A stretch of 19,148 bases of DNA. Origin: Betaproteobacteria bacterium. Lineage in GTDB: Bacteria > Pseudomonadota > Gammaproteobacteria > Burkholderiales > Methylophilaceae. Made by a program: the position numbers and the translations under genes. Location: assembly GCA_009926035.1 (NCBI GenBank), contig RFPQ01000002.1, forward strand, positions 1-19,148, in the 5' to 3' direction. Of this stretch, positions 18,742-19,148 are shown piece after piece (position 1 is the first letter of the stretch; the number at the start of each line of letters is the position of its first letter). The notes under the pieces are model-generated. The model saw nothing but the letters and a program-made list of their open reading frames with translations, did no database searches and was not told the DNA's origin.

Positions 18742-19148
18742 CTAATTTTTAGTGATGAAATCCCAATTAATACAAGCATCATTGTGATAATCCAAAATCT
18801 GACAACGACTTGCGTTTCTTTCCAGCCTTTTTTTTCATAATGATGATGAAGTGGAGCCATAAGAAAAATTCGCTTACCAATACCATATTTAAATTTAGTA
18901 TATTTAAAATATATGACTTGAATAGCAACAGAAAAAGTCTCTACTACAAAAATTCCTCCCATAATAAATAAAACGATTTCTTGTCTTACGATAACTGCGA
19001 TCGTTCCTATAGCTGCTCCTAAAGCAAGTGCGCCTAAATCTCCCATAAAGACTTCTGCGGGATACGTGTTAAACCATAAAAATCCTAGGCCGGCACCTGC
19101 CATCGCAGTACAAAATATAGCCAATTCACCAGCGCCACTTATATAAGG
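18738..19148 (-). CDS. mraY: Phospho-N-acetylmuramoyl-pentapeptide transferase, C-terminal part (5' end outside window)
   Basis: Integral membrane enzyme that transfers phospho-MurNAc-pentapeptide to undecaprenyl phosphate, making lipid I. Only the last 136 codons are present; the frame is open to the window edge, so no start lies inside. Conserved MraY segments are [20 protein letters not shown] (catalytic-region loop with the conserved Asp), [44 protein letters not shown] (the HHH motif) and a final [12 protein letters not shown], closely matching the E. coli C-terminus apart from a slightly longer basic loop. The TGA overlaps the murD ATG (ATGA). The first gene in transcription order within the window. 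Confidence 0.97.
   Translation of the reverse strand, partial: PYISGAGELAIFCTAMAGAGLGFLWFNTYPAEVFMGDLGALALGAAIGTIAVIVRQEIVLFIMGGIFVVETFSVAIQVIYFKYTKFKYGIGKRIFLMAPLHHHYEKKGWKETQVVVRFWIITMMLVLIGISSLKIR

Overview
This window comes from a low-GC (mid-30s percent by eye), very compact proteobacterial chromosome. The gene families and their order point to a betaproteobacterium: a dcw cluster running mraY-murD-ftsW-murG-murC-murB-ddlB-ftsQ-ftsA-ftsZ-lpxC, followed by an NDUFA9-like reductase and cca, and argB followed by a HAD pyrimidine 5'-nucleotidase. Low GC, frequent ATGA overlaps and almost no spacers suggest a streamlined aquatic lineage, such as the OM43/Methylopumilus-type Methylophilaceae. 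That placement is an inference and was not tested by any search.

Layout. Positions 1-1003 (minus) hold the N-terminal part of transketolase. A 168-bp spacer with a perfect AT-rich inverted repeat separates it from a thioredoxin-fold protein (1172-1726, minus). Divergent from that, the plus strand carries rsmE, then an argA gene with an N-terminal XRE helix-turn-helix domain, argB, and a HAD hydrolase (to 5662). The rest of the window (5668-19148) is one minus-strand run. In transcription order it is mraY (cut by the window edge), a murD::ftsW fusion, murG, murC, murB, ddlB, ftsQ, ftsA, ftsZ, lpxC, a previously uncalled 53-codon membrane ORF, the NDUFA9-like gene and cca. No gap in this run exceeds 16 nt and many junctions are ATGA or TAATG overlaps, so it looks like one long operon.

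How the genes work together. The dcw genes take UDP-MurNAc through L-Ala (MurC) and D-Glu (MurD) addition to lipid I (MraY), lipid II (MurG) and septal glycan polymerisation (FtsW). MurB and DdlB supply precursors, FtsQ/FtsA/FtsZ build the divisome, and LpxC commits carbon to lipid A. On the plus strand, ArgA and ArgB make the first two intermediates of cyclic arginine synthesis.

Most notable observations: (1) MurD and FtsW are one continuous 832-codon protein. (2) N-acetylglutamate synthase carries a DNA-binding domain, and a perfect 9-7-9 inverted repeat lies 17 bp before its start, which suggests an autoregulatory arginine-sensing enzyme. (3) The tRNA nucleotidyltransferase has lost the HD phosphohydrolase motifs. 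(4) A small two-helix membrane protein with a strong Shine-Dalgarno sits between lpxC and the NDUFA9-like gene. No rRNA, tRNA, CRISPR array, insertion sequence or phage feature was seen, and no gene-free stretch exceeds 300 bases.
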